Part shown: positions 16,128 to 24,480 of the stretch, piece after piece
How positions within the stretch are numbered: the first letter of the stretch is position 1
Layout of the letters: each line of letters starts with the position of its first letter
From: Streptomyces sp. CBMA123
Lineage (GTDB): Bacteria; Actinomycetota; Actinomycetes; Streptomycetales; Streptomycetaceae
Length of the DNA: 52,020 nt
Assembly (NCBI RefSeq): GCF_014596465.1
Contig: NZ_MECK01000279.1
Coordinates: forward strand, 1 to 52,020
Direction of reading: 5' to 3'
Program-made: the position numbers and the translations under genes
Notes under the pieces: model-generated
Told to the model about the DNA's origin: nothing
The model's input: the letters and a program-made list of their open reading frames with translations, nothing else
Databases searched by the model: none

Positions 16128-16889
16128 GTGAGCGTCCTCGACCGCTTCCGGCTGGACGGTCGCGTCGCCGTGGTCACCGGCGCCTCCTCCGGGCTGGGTG
16201 TCGCCTTCGCCACCGCGCTGGCCGAGGCCGGCGCCGACGTGGTGCTCGGGGCGCGGCGCGCCGACCGGCTGGAAGCCGTGCGCGCGGCCGTCGAGCAGCT
16301 CGGCCGCCGAGCCCTCGCCGTGCGCACCGACGTCGCCGAGCCGGCGGACTGCCGCGCACTGGTCGACGCGGCCGTGCGCGCGTTCGGGCGGGTGGACATC
16401 CTGGTCAACAACGCCGGGATCAGCCGGGAACAGCCCGCGACGGAGGAGACGCCGGAGCAGTTCCGCGAGGTCATCGACACCAATCTGCACGGCTGTTACT
16501 GGATGGCCCAGGCCGCGAGCCGGGTGATGCCGCCCGGCGGTGCCATCGTCAACGTGTCGAGCATCCTCGCGCTGGTCACCGGCGGTCTGCCACAGGCCGC
16601 CTACTCGGCGTCGAAGGCCGGGCTGCTCGGGCTCACCCGCGACCTCGCCCAGCAGTGGACCCCCGGCCGGGGCATCCGAGTGAACGCCCTCGCGCCGGGC
16701 CTCTTCCCCTCCGCGATGACCGACGGCTACGCCGAGGGCTACCTGGAGGCGATGATGCCGCGGGTGCTCTCGGGCCGGATCGGGCGGCCGGAGGAACTGG
16801 CCGCAGCCCTGGTCTTCCTCGTCTCCGACGCCGCGTCCTACATCACCGGCGCCACCCTGACGGTCGACGGGGGTACCCACATCGCCTAG
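16128..16889 (+). CDS. SDR-family 3-oxoacyl-ACP reductase (FabG-like)
   Basis: A 253-residue classical short-chain dehydrogenase: TGASSGLG cofactor loop near residue 15, NNAG near 90, catalytic Ser144/145, Tyr159 and Lys163 (YSASK), and a C-terminal DGGTHIA. GTG 16128 is 11 nt after the ACP stop. In context it should reduce a beta-ketoacyl-ACP from the adjacent ketosynthase, or the aminoketone produced by the oxoamine synthase. No dehydratase or enoyl reductase is in the cluster, so the product may keep a hydroxyl. Confidence 0.9.
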   Translation: MSVLDRFRLDGRVAVVTGASSGLGVAFATALAEAGADVVLGARRADRLEAVRAAVEQLGRRALAVRTDVAEPADCRALVDAAVRAFGRVDILVNNAGISREQPATEETPEQFREVIDTNLHGCYWMAQAASRVMPPGGAIVNVSSILALVTGGLPQAAYSASKAGLLGLTRDLAQQWTPGRGIRVNALAPGLFPSAMTDGYAEGYLEAMMPRVLSGRIGRPEELAAALVFLVSDAASYITGATLTVDGGTHIA

Positions 16890-16936
16890 CCACAGCCGGC
16901 GCGCCCGGTCTGAACCTGAGAGCGGAGGTGTTCACG

Positions 16937-18175
16937 GTGCTGATCGGTGAGCCACGCGGTCATCCTCGCGAACCGCTCGGCGCTGCGCACCTGCGCCGCC
17001 TGATCGTGGGCCAGGCGCTGGCGGCCGTGGTCGACGCGCTGTTCATCGTCTGGCTCACGCTCTACGTGCTGGAACGGTCGGAACCCGGCTTCGCCACCGG
17101 GCTCGTGCTCGTGGCCGTCGCACTGCCGCGCGTGCTGCTCCTGCCGCCCGGGGGCGTACTGGTCGACCGCCTCGGTCCCGCCCGGGTGGTGGCCGGCGCC
17201 GCCTGGCTCCGGGTCGCCGTCCTGCTCGCCCTCGCCGCGTCGGTCGCCGGCGCCTCGCCCTCGGTGCCGACGGTCGCGGTGCTCGGCGGGCTGTTCGGCG
17301 CCGCCGACGCCGCGTACTTCCCCGCAGCGCTGGCGCTGCTTCCCGCCCTCGTGCCGACCGAGAAGCTGGCCCGGGTCAACGGGCTGGTGCAGGGCGCGGA
17401 GTCCACGGGCGATCTGGTCGGCCCGGCGGCGGCCGCCGGGTGCGTCGCCGCGGTCGGCTTCACCGCGACGCTCGGCGGGATCGTGGCGATGGCCGCGCTG
17501 GCCGCCGTCGCCCTCGGCACGCTTGTCCGGGCGGTACGGCGCGGAGGTTCGGTGCCGGGCGCCGTCGACGGTGAGGCGTTCAGCAGCGCCCGCGCCCTGC
17601 ACGCGGGCCTGGGGTACGCCTGGCGGGACCCACTGGTGCGCGGGCTGCTGGCCGCCATCGCCCTGATCAACATCGCGGTGGTGGGCCCCGTGCTCGTGGG
17701 CGGCGCGGTGCTCGCCGACCAACGCCTCGGCGGCGCGGGCGCCCTGGGCGTCGTACTCTCCGGCTTCGGCGCCGGCTCGGTGGCCGGCTCCCTGGTGGCC
17801 GGGTGGCGGCCGCCGGCCCGGCGCGGCCGGGCCGTGGTCGCCGGTGTCGCGGCGATCGGCGCGGGCATGGTCGGGCTCTCCGCCGCCGGCGACGTCGCCG
17901 CCGCGACGGCGGTCGTCTCCCTCGTCGGCCTCGGCTCCGGGTTCCTCGGCGTGGTCGTCGTGGCCACCCTGCAGGAGCGCGTGCCCGAGCACCTGCTCGG
18001 ACGGGTGCTCAGCCTCGTCGTGCTGGCCACCGTGGCGTTCGAACCGTTCTCCTACGTGCTGGCCGGCGCCCTGCTCCCGTACGGCACGACGACGCTGTTC
18101 CTGCTCTGCGGCAGCGCCGTCCTGGTCTGTGCCGGCCTGGTCGCCACCAGTCCGGCGATCCGCTCGCTGCGGTGA
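16937..18175 (+). CDS. MFS transporter, probable product exporter
   Basis: A 412-residue major facilitator with about 12 hydrophobic segments, close in layout to the enterobactin-exporter-like (EntS/MFS_3) group. Start GTG 16937 has GGAGG 8 nt upstream; the frame also has an earlier GTG at 16928 that is part of that site. It lies 47 nt after the SDR gene in the same orientation and ends the cluster; beyond it is an IS remnant. Likely exports the cluster product and gives self-resistance (inference). Confidence 0.88.
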   Translation: MLIGEPRGHPREPLGAAHLRRLIVGQALAAVVDALFIVWLTLYVLERSEPGFATGLVLVAVALPRVLLLPPGGVLVDRLGPARVVAGAAWLRVAVLLALAASVAGASPSVPTVAVLGGLFGAADAAYFPAALALLPALVPTEKLARVNGLVQGAESTGDLVGPAAAAGCVAAVGFTATLGGIVAMAALAAVALGTLVRAVRRGGSVPGAVDGEAFSSARALHAGLGYAWRDPLVRGLLAAIALINIAVVGPVLVGGAVLADQRLGGAGALGVVLSGFGAGSVAGSLVAGWRPPARRGRAVVAGVAAIGAGMVGLSAAGDVAAATAVVSLVGLGSGFLGVVVVATLQERVPEHLLGRVLSLVVLATVAFEPFSYVLAGALLPYGTTTLFLLCGSAVLVCAGLVATSPAIRSLR

Positions 18176-18258
18176 CCGCGAAGCCCCGGCAGCCGATGAA
18201 CTCCATGGTCGGGAACCGCCTAGTAGGGCTTTGTCAGACATCCCATGCCGTAACGGTG

Positions 18259-18480
18259 TCAAGCTGCTGCTGAGAGGGTTGCGTGGTGTGACCAGGCGGT
18301 GGCCTCGTCGTAGAGGGTGCGGGTCTTGAGGCGGCCGTGGAGGATGCCGACGAGGCGGTTGCCGAGCTGGCGCAGAGCGGGGTGGTAGTCCAGGTCCCGG
18401 GCTTGATCTTCGGCCCAGTCGTCACCGATGAACAACGCCAGCTTCCGCCCCTTCGCCCTCCTCCAGTCATGATGCGCAGC
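18259..18480 (-). pseudogene. IS110-family transposase C-terminal remnant
   Basis: Read on the complement, the last roughly 65 residues of a transposase are present, with the core ALRQLGNRLVGILHG, then LYDEATAW and a natural stop at 18261-18259. This is the conserved tail of IS110-type elements. The catalytic N-terminal part is missing. The remnant marks the right edge of the biosynthetic cluster. Confidence 0.65.
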
Positions 18481-18647
18481 CTGCGGAAGGCACGGCTCGC
18501 GCCCTAATGGATCCAGTGCTCACGCCCGACCACCCGGCGGGCACGCCATCCCATCAGAAGTCAGGCCTCCCGGCCGACCAGCAGGGGCACGGTCCGACAA
18601 GAAGAGCTCAACTGGCTCCGGTGAGAATAGTGCTCACCTACCGGCGG

Positions 18648-18797
18648 CTACGGACCGTAGTCTCCCTCACAGCCCGTCGAGTCCCATGAGGTGCGGTGGT
18701 GTGGTTCGGGTTCTGGGGCGGGTTGGCCGCATATCGAGCAGGCGCCGGTCCAGGTGGCCAGGAGGGACTGACCGATCGAAACATAGTCCGACTGCAT
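18648..18797 (-). CDS. Possible 49-residue small protein with a CxxC motif
   Basis: A short open frame starting at ATG 18797 with a GGTGGGG purine run just upstream. It encodes a CSICG motif followed by a Pro/Glu/His-rich tail (PAPEPEPHH) and a TAG stop at 18648. It lies in the 496-bp stretch 18481-18976, where nothing else is recognisable. It may be a small zinc-binding protein, a remnant or chance. Confidence 0.25.
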   Translation of the reverse strand: MQSDYVSIGQSLLATWTGACSICGQPAPEPEPHHRTSWDSTGCEGDYGP

Positions 18798-18976
18798 GAC
18801 CCCACCACGAGCCCGTTGCCGCCGCGCGCCCGATATCCCTGACCGCCGCCGGTCGGGCTCCGGACCGCCGACGCTCCCGCCACTCACCCTTTCGGGCTTC
18901 GCGCATGGCGGCGGCCCCTCCGGGCTCTGACGATGAAGGGCGCGGACGCAAGCCCGCCAAGAGATCGGAGACCGTG

Positions 18977-19480
18977 ATGGCAACCCTGACGGTGTGGCGG
19001 TTCCCCACCCCGACCGGAGCCGAAGCCGGCCTGGACACCCTCAAGGACCTGCACAAGCACGAGCTCATCACGGTGCAGGACGGTGCGGTGGTGACCTGGC
19101 CCGTGGGCGCCAGGAAGCCCAAGACACATCACCTGGCCAATCTCACCGGGACCGGCGCCCTCGGCGGGGCGTTCTGGGGGATGCTTTTCGGCCTGATCTT
19201 CCTCGTGCCGATCCTCGGCATGGCCGTCGGCGCAGCCTTCGGTGCCCTCGGGGGCTCGCTCGCCCAGGCCAGCGGTATCGACGACGACTTCGTCAGGCAG
19301 GTGCGTGAGACCGTCACTCCCGGGACTTCCGCGCTGTTCGTGCTCAGCTCCGACGCCGTGTTCGACCGGGTCAGGCTCGCCTTCGAGGGCCGGGACGCGG
19401 AACTGATCCAGACGAACCTCTCTGCGGAGGAGGAGTCCCGACTGCGGGAGGCGTTCTCCGAGGAGCCCGAGGCCGGCTGA
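18977..19480 (+). CDS. DUF1269 family membrane protein
   Basis: A 167-residue protein of the DUF1269 family, typical of actinobacterial stress regions. An N-terminal cytosolic part is followed by a glycine-rich hydrophobic hairpin near residues 55-95 (GTGALGGAFWGMLFGLIFLV, then VGAAFGALGGSLA), with an acidic C-terminus. ATG 18977 is preferred over ATG 18905 because the family motif starts at MATLTVWRF and GGAG lies upstream. The biochemical function is not established. Lies 136 bp upstream of the SulP gene. Confidence 0.8.
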   Translation: MATLTVWRFPTPTGAEAGLDTLKDLHKHELITVQDGAVVTWPVGARKPKTHHLANLTGTGALGGAFWGMLFGLIFLVPILGMAVGAAFGALGGSLAQASGIDDDFVRQVRETVTPGTSALFVLSSDAVFDRVRLAFEGRDAELIQTNLSAEEESRLREAFSEEPEAG

Positions 19481-19616
19481 GTCGGCGCCGTCGAACCGGG
19501 CTGCCACCTCGAAAGCGTCCGTACCGGCTGCCCGGTTGCCAGGGCCCATCTCCGGCCCGGCGTCGGCTCCTGACGGACGCTGAATCCCCGTCGCCGCTCG
19601 AGCGGAAGGAGAGCCA

Positions 19617-21353
19617 ATGAGTCCGCCGACCGACTCGGTCGCAAGCGGTCGGCGTCGTGTCGCGCGGCTCCTCCCGGGCCTGGCGCTGCTCCGGTCGTAC
19701 CGGCGCAGCTGGCTGCGCGCGGACCTGCTGGCCGGTGTCACGGTCGCCGCCTACCTGGTGCCGCAGGTCATGGCGAATGCGACCGTCGCGGGCCTGGACC
19801 CGGTGGCCGGGCTGTGGGCCATCCTGCCCGCTCTCGTCGTCTACGCCTTCCTCGGCTCGTCCCGGCTTCTGTCGGTCGGGCCCGAGTCGACGACCGCCCT
19901 GATGACGGCCAGCGTGGTCGGGCCGCTGGCGGCCGGGAACCCGGAGCACTACGCCGTCCTCGCGGCGGCGCTCGCGGTCGTGGTCGGGATGATGTTCGTG
20001 CTGGCCTGGATCGCCCGGCTGGGCTTCGTCGCGGACCTGCTCTCGCAGCCCGTCCTGATCGGCTACCTCGCCGGGGTCGCACTGATCATGATGGTGGACC
20101 AGCTGACCAAGCTCACCGGCGTCGAGACCGAGGGCACCCGCTTCTTCCCGCAGCTGGTCTCCTTCCTGCGGAACATCTCCCAGGCCCATCTCGCGACGGT
20201 GGTCTTCAGCGTGGTGACGCTGCTGTTCCTTTTCCTCGTCGCAGCGTTCCTGCCGCGTGGCGTGCCGGTCCCGCTGCTGACGCTCGTCCTGGCCACGGCG
20301 GTGGTCGCCGCCTTCGACCTGGAAGCACACGGCATCGCCGTCATCGGAGAGATCCCGACCGGGCTTCCGGACTTCTCGTTCCCGTCCATGGGTGAGTTCA
20401 AGAAGCTGGTGCTGCCCGCCGTCGGAGTGCTCCTGGTGGGCTACACGGACGTGATCCTGACGGCGCGTGCCTTCGAGTCCCGCGGCAGCGGCGAGCGGTT
20501 GGACGCCAACCAGGAGCTTCTGGCGCTCGGCGTGGTGAACTTCGGCACCGGCGTCCTGCACGGGTTCCCGGTCAGCAGCAGCGCCAGCCGAACCAGCCTG
20601 GCCAAGTCGGCGGGCGCCCACTGCCAGCTGTACGGACTGGCGGCGGACGCAGTCGTCGTCGGCGTTCTGCTGTTCCTCGGCCCGGCCCTCGCCCACACGC
20701 CGTCGGCCGTGCTGGGCTGCCTGGTCGTCTTCGCCGCGGTCCGGATGATCGACATCGCGGGCTTCCGACGGCTGGCCTCGTTCCGACGCCGGGAACTGCT
20801 GCTCGGCCTCGGGTGCCTGGTCGGCGTTCTGACCCTGGACATCCTCTACGGCGTGCTGGTGGCCGTCGGGCTGTCGGTGGCGGAGCTGCTCACCCGGGTG
20901 GCGCGGCCGCACGACGCGGTGCAGGGCTTGGTGCCCGGGGTTGCCGGCATGCACGACATCGACGACTACCCCGAGGCCCGTACCATCCCCGGACTGCTGA
21001 TCTACCGATACGACTCGCCGCTCTTCTTCGCCAATGCCGAGGACTTCCGACGGCGCGCGCTGGCCGTCGTCGACGAGCAGCCGGAGCCGGTGCGCTGGTT
21101 CGTGTTGAACGCCGAGGCGAACGTCGAGGTGGACATCACCGGGCTGGACTCGCTGGAGGCCCTCCGGGACGAGCTGGTCCACCGCGGCATCGTCTTCGCC
21201 GTGGCGCGGGTCAAGCAGGACCTGCGCGACGAGTTGGACGCCTACGGACTCACCGAGTCCATCGGCGAGGACCGGGTCTTCCCCACGCTGCCCATGGCCG
21301 TGGCGGCATACCGGTCCTGGTACGGAGGAACCGCTGACGATGCGGATGCGTGA
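19617..21353 (+). CDS. SulP-family anion transporter with C-terminal STAS domain
   Basis: A 578-residue SLC26/SulP transporter. The membrane domain spans about residues 25-430 (motif VAAYLVPQVMANATVAGLDP near the start), followed by a cytosolic STAS domain from about 440 to 560. Such proteins move sulfate, bicarbonate or organic anions. ATG 19617 has a GGAAGGAGAG ribosome site 5-10 nt upstream. The next gene, PPK2, follows 245 bp later on the same strand. The substrate cannot be told from sequence. Confidence 0.9.
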   Translation: MSPPTDSVASGRRRVARLLPGLALLRSYRRSWLRADLLAGVTVAAYLVPQVMANATVAGLDPVAGLWAILPALVVYAFLGSSRLLSVGPESTTALMTASVVGPLAAGNPEHYAVLAAALAVVVGMMFVLAWIARLGFVADLLSQPVLIGYLAGVALIMMVDQLTKLTGVETEGTRFFPQLVSFLRNISQAHLATVVFSVVTLLFLFLVAAFLPRGVPVPLLTLVLATAVVAAFDLEAHGIAVIGEIPTGLPDFSFPSMGEFKKLVLPAVGVLLVGYTDVILTARAFESRGSGERLDANQELLALGVVNFGTGVLHGFPVSSSASRTSLAKSAGAHCQLYGLAADAVVVGVLLFLGPALAHTPSAVLGCLVVFAAVRMIDIAGFRRLASFRRRELLLGLGCLVGVLTLDILYGVLVAVGLSVAELLTRVARPHDAVQGLVPGVAGMHDIDDYPEARTIPGLLIYRYDSPLFFANAEDFRRRALAVVDEQPEPVRWFVLNAEANVEVDITGLDSLEALRDELVHRGIVFAVARVKQDLRDELDAYGLTESIGEDRVFPTLPMAVAAYRSWYGGTADDADA

Positions 21354-21598
21354 CGCCCCCGCCCGGCGGCCTGATGGCCTGCCAGCCGCTGGGGCACACG
21401 TGTTACGCCGATCAATGCACTGTGCCGTGGACCGAGTTGCAGTCCCGGGCCCGGCCGCACACGCTCGGATACACGCCCGGGCGCGGCCGGAGCCACGACG
21501 CGGCCAGTCACGGGGGCGAGGCCCGGAGTGGGCGAAGAACAGCCCCCGGCGCCCGGCAGTCGTGGCCGTGACGGCGGCGGGAAGAGAGATGGTCCGAA

Positions 21599-22558
21599 AT
21601 GGCAGACAAGCGAGCCAAGCGCATCGCGAAGTTCATCAAACCGCTGCGGGTGAAGCCGGGGTCTCAGGTGGACCTGTGCGACTTCGACCCCCGGTACAAG
21701 GCGGGGATGAAGAAGCGCGAGGGCATCGAACTGCTACAGACCGGCGTGTCGCTGCTGGCCGAATACCAGGCGCGGCTGGCCGCTCAGGACACCCACGGGG
21801 TACTGCTCTGCCTGCAGGCGCTCGACGCCGGAGGCAAGGACGGCACCATCCGCCACGTCATGAGCGGCGTCAACCCCCAGGGCGTCCATGTCACCAGCTT
21901 CAAGGTGCCGTCCACCGAGGAACTCGACCATGACTACCTGTGGCGCTACGCACGCAAGCTCCCCGCACGCGGAGAGATCGCGATCTTCAACCGCTCGCAC
22001 TACGAGGAGGTCCTCGTCGTACGGGTGCACCCGGAGAACCTCAACCGGCAGCGCCTGCCGGAATCCGCCCTCGGGGCGAGTATCTGGGACCGGCGCTACC
22101 GCGAGATCAACGACTGGGAGCGCTACCTCACCGACAACGGGTTCACGGTGGTGAAGATCTTCCTGAACCTCTCCAAGGAGGAGCAGCGTACCCGCTTCCT
22201 CAAGCGCATCGACCTCCCGGATAAGAACTGGAAGTTCTCCGCCGCCGACGTCCGGGAGCGCCGCTACTGGGACGACTACCAGGAGGCGTTCTCCGAGATG
22301 CTCTCGGCCACCAGCACCCCGTGGGCGCCGTGGTACGTCGTGCCGGCGGACCGGAAGTGGTTCGCGCGTATCTGCGCCGGGGCGGTACTCGCACACACAC
22401 TCATCAAGATCGACCCCCACTACCCGGTGGTCGGCGACCAAGCCCGCCGGGATCTCCTGGCCACCAGGCGGGACCTGGAGGAGGAGGCGCCCGAGGGTGC
22501 GCCGGCCGACCCGTACAAGGCCGAACACGGCCTCCCCGACGGGGGTGACGAGCAGTGA
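21599..22558 (+). CDS. ppk2: Polyphosphate kinase 2 family (PPK2, polyphosphate:nucleotide phosphotransferase)
   Basis: A 319-residue P-loop enzyme. The Walker A-like GGKDG lies near residues 78-83 (QALDAGGKDGT), the catalytic-lid RSHYEE follows near 135, and a DRR.REIN motif is near 165, all diagnostic for PPK2. These enzymes use polyphosphate to phosphorylate NDP or NMP. Class (I, II or III) is not assigned here. The start ATG 21599 has only a modest GAGAG site. A hairpin follows the stop. It belongs to the stress-type gene group between 18977 and 30124. Confidence 0.9.
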   Translation: MADKRAKRIAKFIKPLRVKPGSQVDLCDFDPRYKAGMKKREGIELLQTGVSLLAEYQARLAAQDTHGVLLCLQALDAGGKDGTIRHVMSGVNPQGVHVTSFKVPSTEELDHDYLWRYARKLPARGEIAIFNRSHYEEVLVVRVHPENLNRQRLPESALGASIWDRRYREINDWERYLTDNGFTVVKIFLNLSKEEQRTRFLKRIDLPDKNWKFSAADVRERRYWDDYQEAFSEMLSATSTPWAPWYVVPADRKWFARICAGAVLAHTLIKIDPHYPVVGDQARRDLLATRRDLEEEAPEGAPADPYKAEHGLPDGGDEQ

Positions 22559-22584
22559 GACGACCCAGCCGGCGACAAGCAGCA

Positions 22585-22615
22585 GCGCTCCGTGACCGCA
22601 CACGGCACGGAGCGC
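22585..22615 (+). terminator. Hairpin terminator after PPK2
   Basis: Perfect 10-bp arms GCGCTCCGTG and CACGGAGCGC with an 11-nt loop, 26 nt after the PPK2 stop. There is no T tract, as is usual in high-GC actinomycetes. Confidence 0.6.
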
Positions 22616-22664
22616 GCGGGGCAGTCGGCAGAGCTGTCACATCCGGAGCGGAGGCTGGAAGAAA

Positions 22665-22941
22665 GTGACGGTCGAACCAGACCCTGCGCGAGCCGAGCCG
22701 CCGGAGCGGACCGACTGGTACGCGCGCTCACCGGAGGAGGTGGCGCGCGCCCTCGGCGTGGTTCCGGATGTCGGCCTCCCGGCCGCGCGAGCAGCCGAAC
22801 TGCTGGCGGCGCGCGGCCCGAACGCTCTGCCGGAGGAGGGGGCGAGGCCGGCCCTGCTGCGCTTCCTGGACCAGTACCGCAGCTACATGCAGATCATCCT
22901 GGTGGCGGCGGCCGTGGTCTCGCTGGCGATCAAGCAGTGGA
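22665..22941 (+). pseudogene. P-type cation ATPase, N-terminal fragment cut by an IS fragment
   Basis: From GTG 22665 about 92 residues match the cation-ATPase N-terminal domain (DWYARSPEEVARALGV, a GPNALPEE loop) and the first membrane helix (IILVAAAVVSLAIKQWS). The similarity stops abruptly near 22941, where opposite-strand transposase sequence begins. The phosphorylation (DKTGT) and all catalytic domains are gone, so this is a dead gene. Confidence 0.75.
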
Positions 22942-23192
22942 GCAGTCGGCCACGGACCGAACTCGGAGGGCATCTCCCGCCACTGGGCGCTGGAGCGGAA
23001 CCGCCAGATCATTCCCTCGAACTGATCCCTCAGTCTCTCGGGGTACGGCCCGTACCTGCCGATCGGCAGGTACGGGCCGATGAACGCCCACTGACTGTCG
23101 GTGATTTGCCTGCGCGTCACGGACGGCTTCTACCGGATCGCGCCTTCAGGCCGGCGCGAAATCGCAGTATTGATCACAACATCACACAGGCC
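22942..23192 (-). mobile_element. IS5-family insertion sequence fragment (transposase N-terminus plus one terminus)
   Basis: On the complement, ATG at 23120 starts a transposase N-terminus of the IS5/IS427 type: QITDSQWAFIGPYLP, then FRSSAQWREMPSEFG. It ends at the ATPase junction near 22942, leaving about 58 codons. The outer terminus (GGCCTGTGTGATG on the complement, from 23192) abuts a CTAG, the target type duplicated by IS5-group elements. The catalytic part and the other terminus are missing, so the element is immobile. Confidence 0.65.
23046..23079. repeat. 34-bp perfect palindrome inside the IS fragment
   Basis: Arms CGGCCCGTACCTGCCGA and its exact complement meet without a spacer. 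It lies within transposase coding sequence (GPYLPIGRYGP), so it may be a coding coincidence or an element-internal cruciform or hairpin. Confidence 0.6.
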
Positions 23193-23795
23193 CTAGCACG
23201 ACCACGGCGTGGTGACGTGGCCCGTCACGGTGTCCACCGCCACCGTCCTGCCCTCGCTGGGAATGCAGAAGTAGTAGGTGGGGTGCGGGTTCTGCACGAC
23301 GGGCTCATTGAGGTACAGGGGCTTGAACGCGCCGGTGTGCCCGGCCTTGACGGCCAGATCGTGGGCCTGGACCTCCGTCATGGTGAACGGGGAGATGGCC
23401 TGGATCCCGATCGGGACGCTCCACGGCTGCGTGCTCTGGTACTGACCGGTGGTCGAGTACTTGTACTCGAAGGACGGCTCCGAGTCCTTGGCCCGGAAGC
23501 GGATCCACCAGGCCTGGACGTCATTGGGGTTGGTCGTGGGTGTCAGCAGGACGGCGTCCGCGTCGTAGAACTGCGAGCCGGGGTGCTCCTGCTGCGCCTT
23601 CACCTTGGCCTCCCGCACGATCTGTGTGAGCGGGAGGTGGGGTGCCGCGCTGGCGGCGGACGGGGCGATCGGCAGCAGCGACAGGGCCGTGGCGGTCGCG
23701 GCGAGCCCAATCCGTGCCCGAAAGCGGCGGCGTGATGTCCGGCACCCGTTCAGTGCGGGTGTCGCGGGCGTGCGGGCGGTGCGCGTGGTGTACAT
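23193..23795 (-). CDS. Secreted protein of unknown function
   Basis: A 200-residue protein with a Sec-type signal peptide: a basic N-terminus (SRRRFRARIG), a hydrophobic core LAATATALSLLPIAP and an AxA-type cut near SAASAAP. The mature part has alternating strands with Q/Y/W-rich segments and ends in AVDTVTGHVTTPWSC. A distant likeness to PepSY-type repeats is possible but unproven. Start choice: AAGGAG lies 9 nt before ATG 23795 but abuts the earlier ATG 23804, so the second is favoured. The stop codon lies in the CTAG bordering the IS fragment, so insertion may have happened right at the gene end. Confidence 0.7.
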   Translation of the reverse strand: MYTTRTARTPATPALNGCRTSRRRFRARIGLAATATALSLLPIAPSAASAAPHLPLTQIVREAKVKAQQEHPGSQFYDADAVLLTPTTNPNDVQAWWIRFRAKDSEPSFEYKYSTTGQYQSTQPWSVPIGIQAISPFTMTEVQAHDLAVKAGHTGAFKPLYLNEPVVQNPHPTYYFCIPSEGRTVAVDTVTGHVTTPWSC

Positions 23796-24192
23796 GTCCT
23801 TCATCTCCTTCGACCCGGACCCTGCGTGGTCACGGTGGAAGTCGACTGCCGGGTTCGGCGTGAGCGGTGGCCGACGGGCGAGAGGTCCTCGGCCGGGCTC
23901 CGCGGGGATTCAGCCTCCCGGGGTCCAACGGTAGAAAGGTCTCCGGGCGCCGTCTCCTGGCCGTCATCCTCGCTGAGCCGAACAGGCGAACCTCTCACCC
24001 GGAGCGATGCCCGTCCGGGGTTTCGCCGCGCGGTCCCGGCCGGTGGGCCCGATCCTGTGCCGCTCCTTGATCATCACTGACTGTTACAAGGCGGTGACAT
24101 GATCTTCTCGAAGTAGGCGTCCCAGCCGACGGGCCGGCGAGCCCTGTAGATCGTCCTTCAGGCTGCGCTCCACCCACTACAGGGCGATGTAG
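23796..24192. other. Intergenic stretch without a recognisable gene
   Basis: About 400 bp holding the likely promoter of the leftward secreted protein. It ends at a TAG stop (24190-24192) in the frame of the following channel remnant. Nothing else is recognised. Confidence 0.5.
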
Positions 24193-24446
24193 CTGGCCAC
24201 GAGCGTCCCGCTGTTCATCCTTCTGTTCGCAGCCGCCTACTACCTCATGGCACGGAGCCCCGAGTGCTGGTCGTCGTGCAGATGCTCGGGGACCTGGTGT
24301 TCGTCGGCATCGCCGCACGCGTGATTTTGGGTGCCGTCAACGGAGGGCTCGGCCGGGGCAACCGGCCGGCCTTCTCCGACATCGTCCCGCCTCCCGGCGG
24401 TGCGGGCACCGACGACGGCACCGCCGGGCCGGGTTCCTCGGGCTGA
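24193..24446 (+). pseudogene. Potassium-channel (Ion_trans_2) remnant with pore deleted
   Basis: Two pieces of a two-helix channel lie side by side in different frames. The first helix is LATSVPLFILLFAAAYYLMA (24193-24252). About ten bases on comes the second-helix segment VLVVVQMLGDLVFVGIAARV. In intact channels the pore loop with TxGFGD separates them; here it is absent and the frame shifts at the junction. A TAG also precedes the first helix in frame. The gene is therefore dead, and the pore lies in the deleted part. Confidence 0.55.
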
Positions 24447-24480
24447 CGGCCACCGGGAAGCGGGCCGTGGACCGATCGCG

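Noticed and set aside
18259..18480. Functional IS element at the cluster edge
   Set aside because: Only the transposase C-terminus remains; no second end or catalytic part is seen.
21354..21598. Short + strand frame with two Cys (21350-21571) between SulP and PPK2
   Set aside because: No ribosome site, overlaps the SulP stop, low-complexity Arg/Ser-rich end; not convincing.
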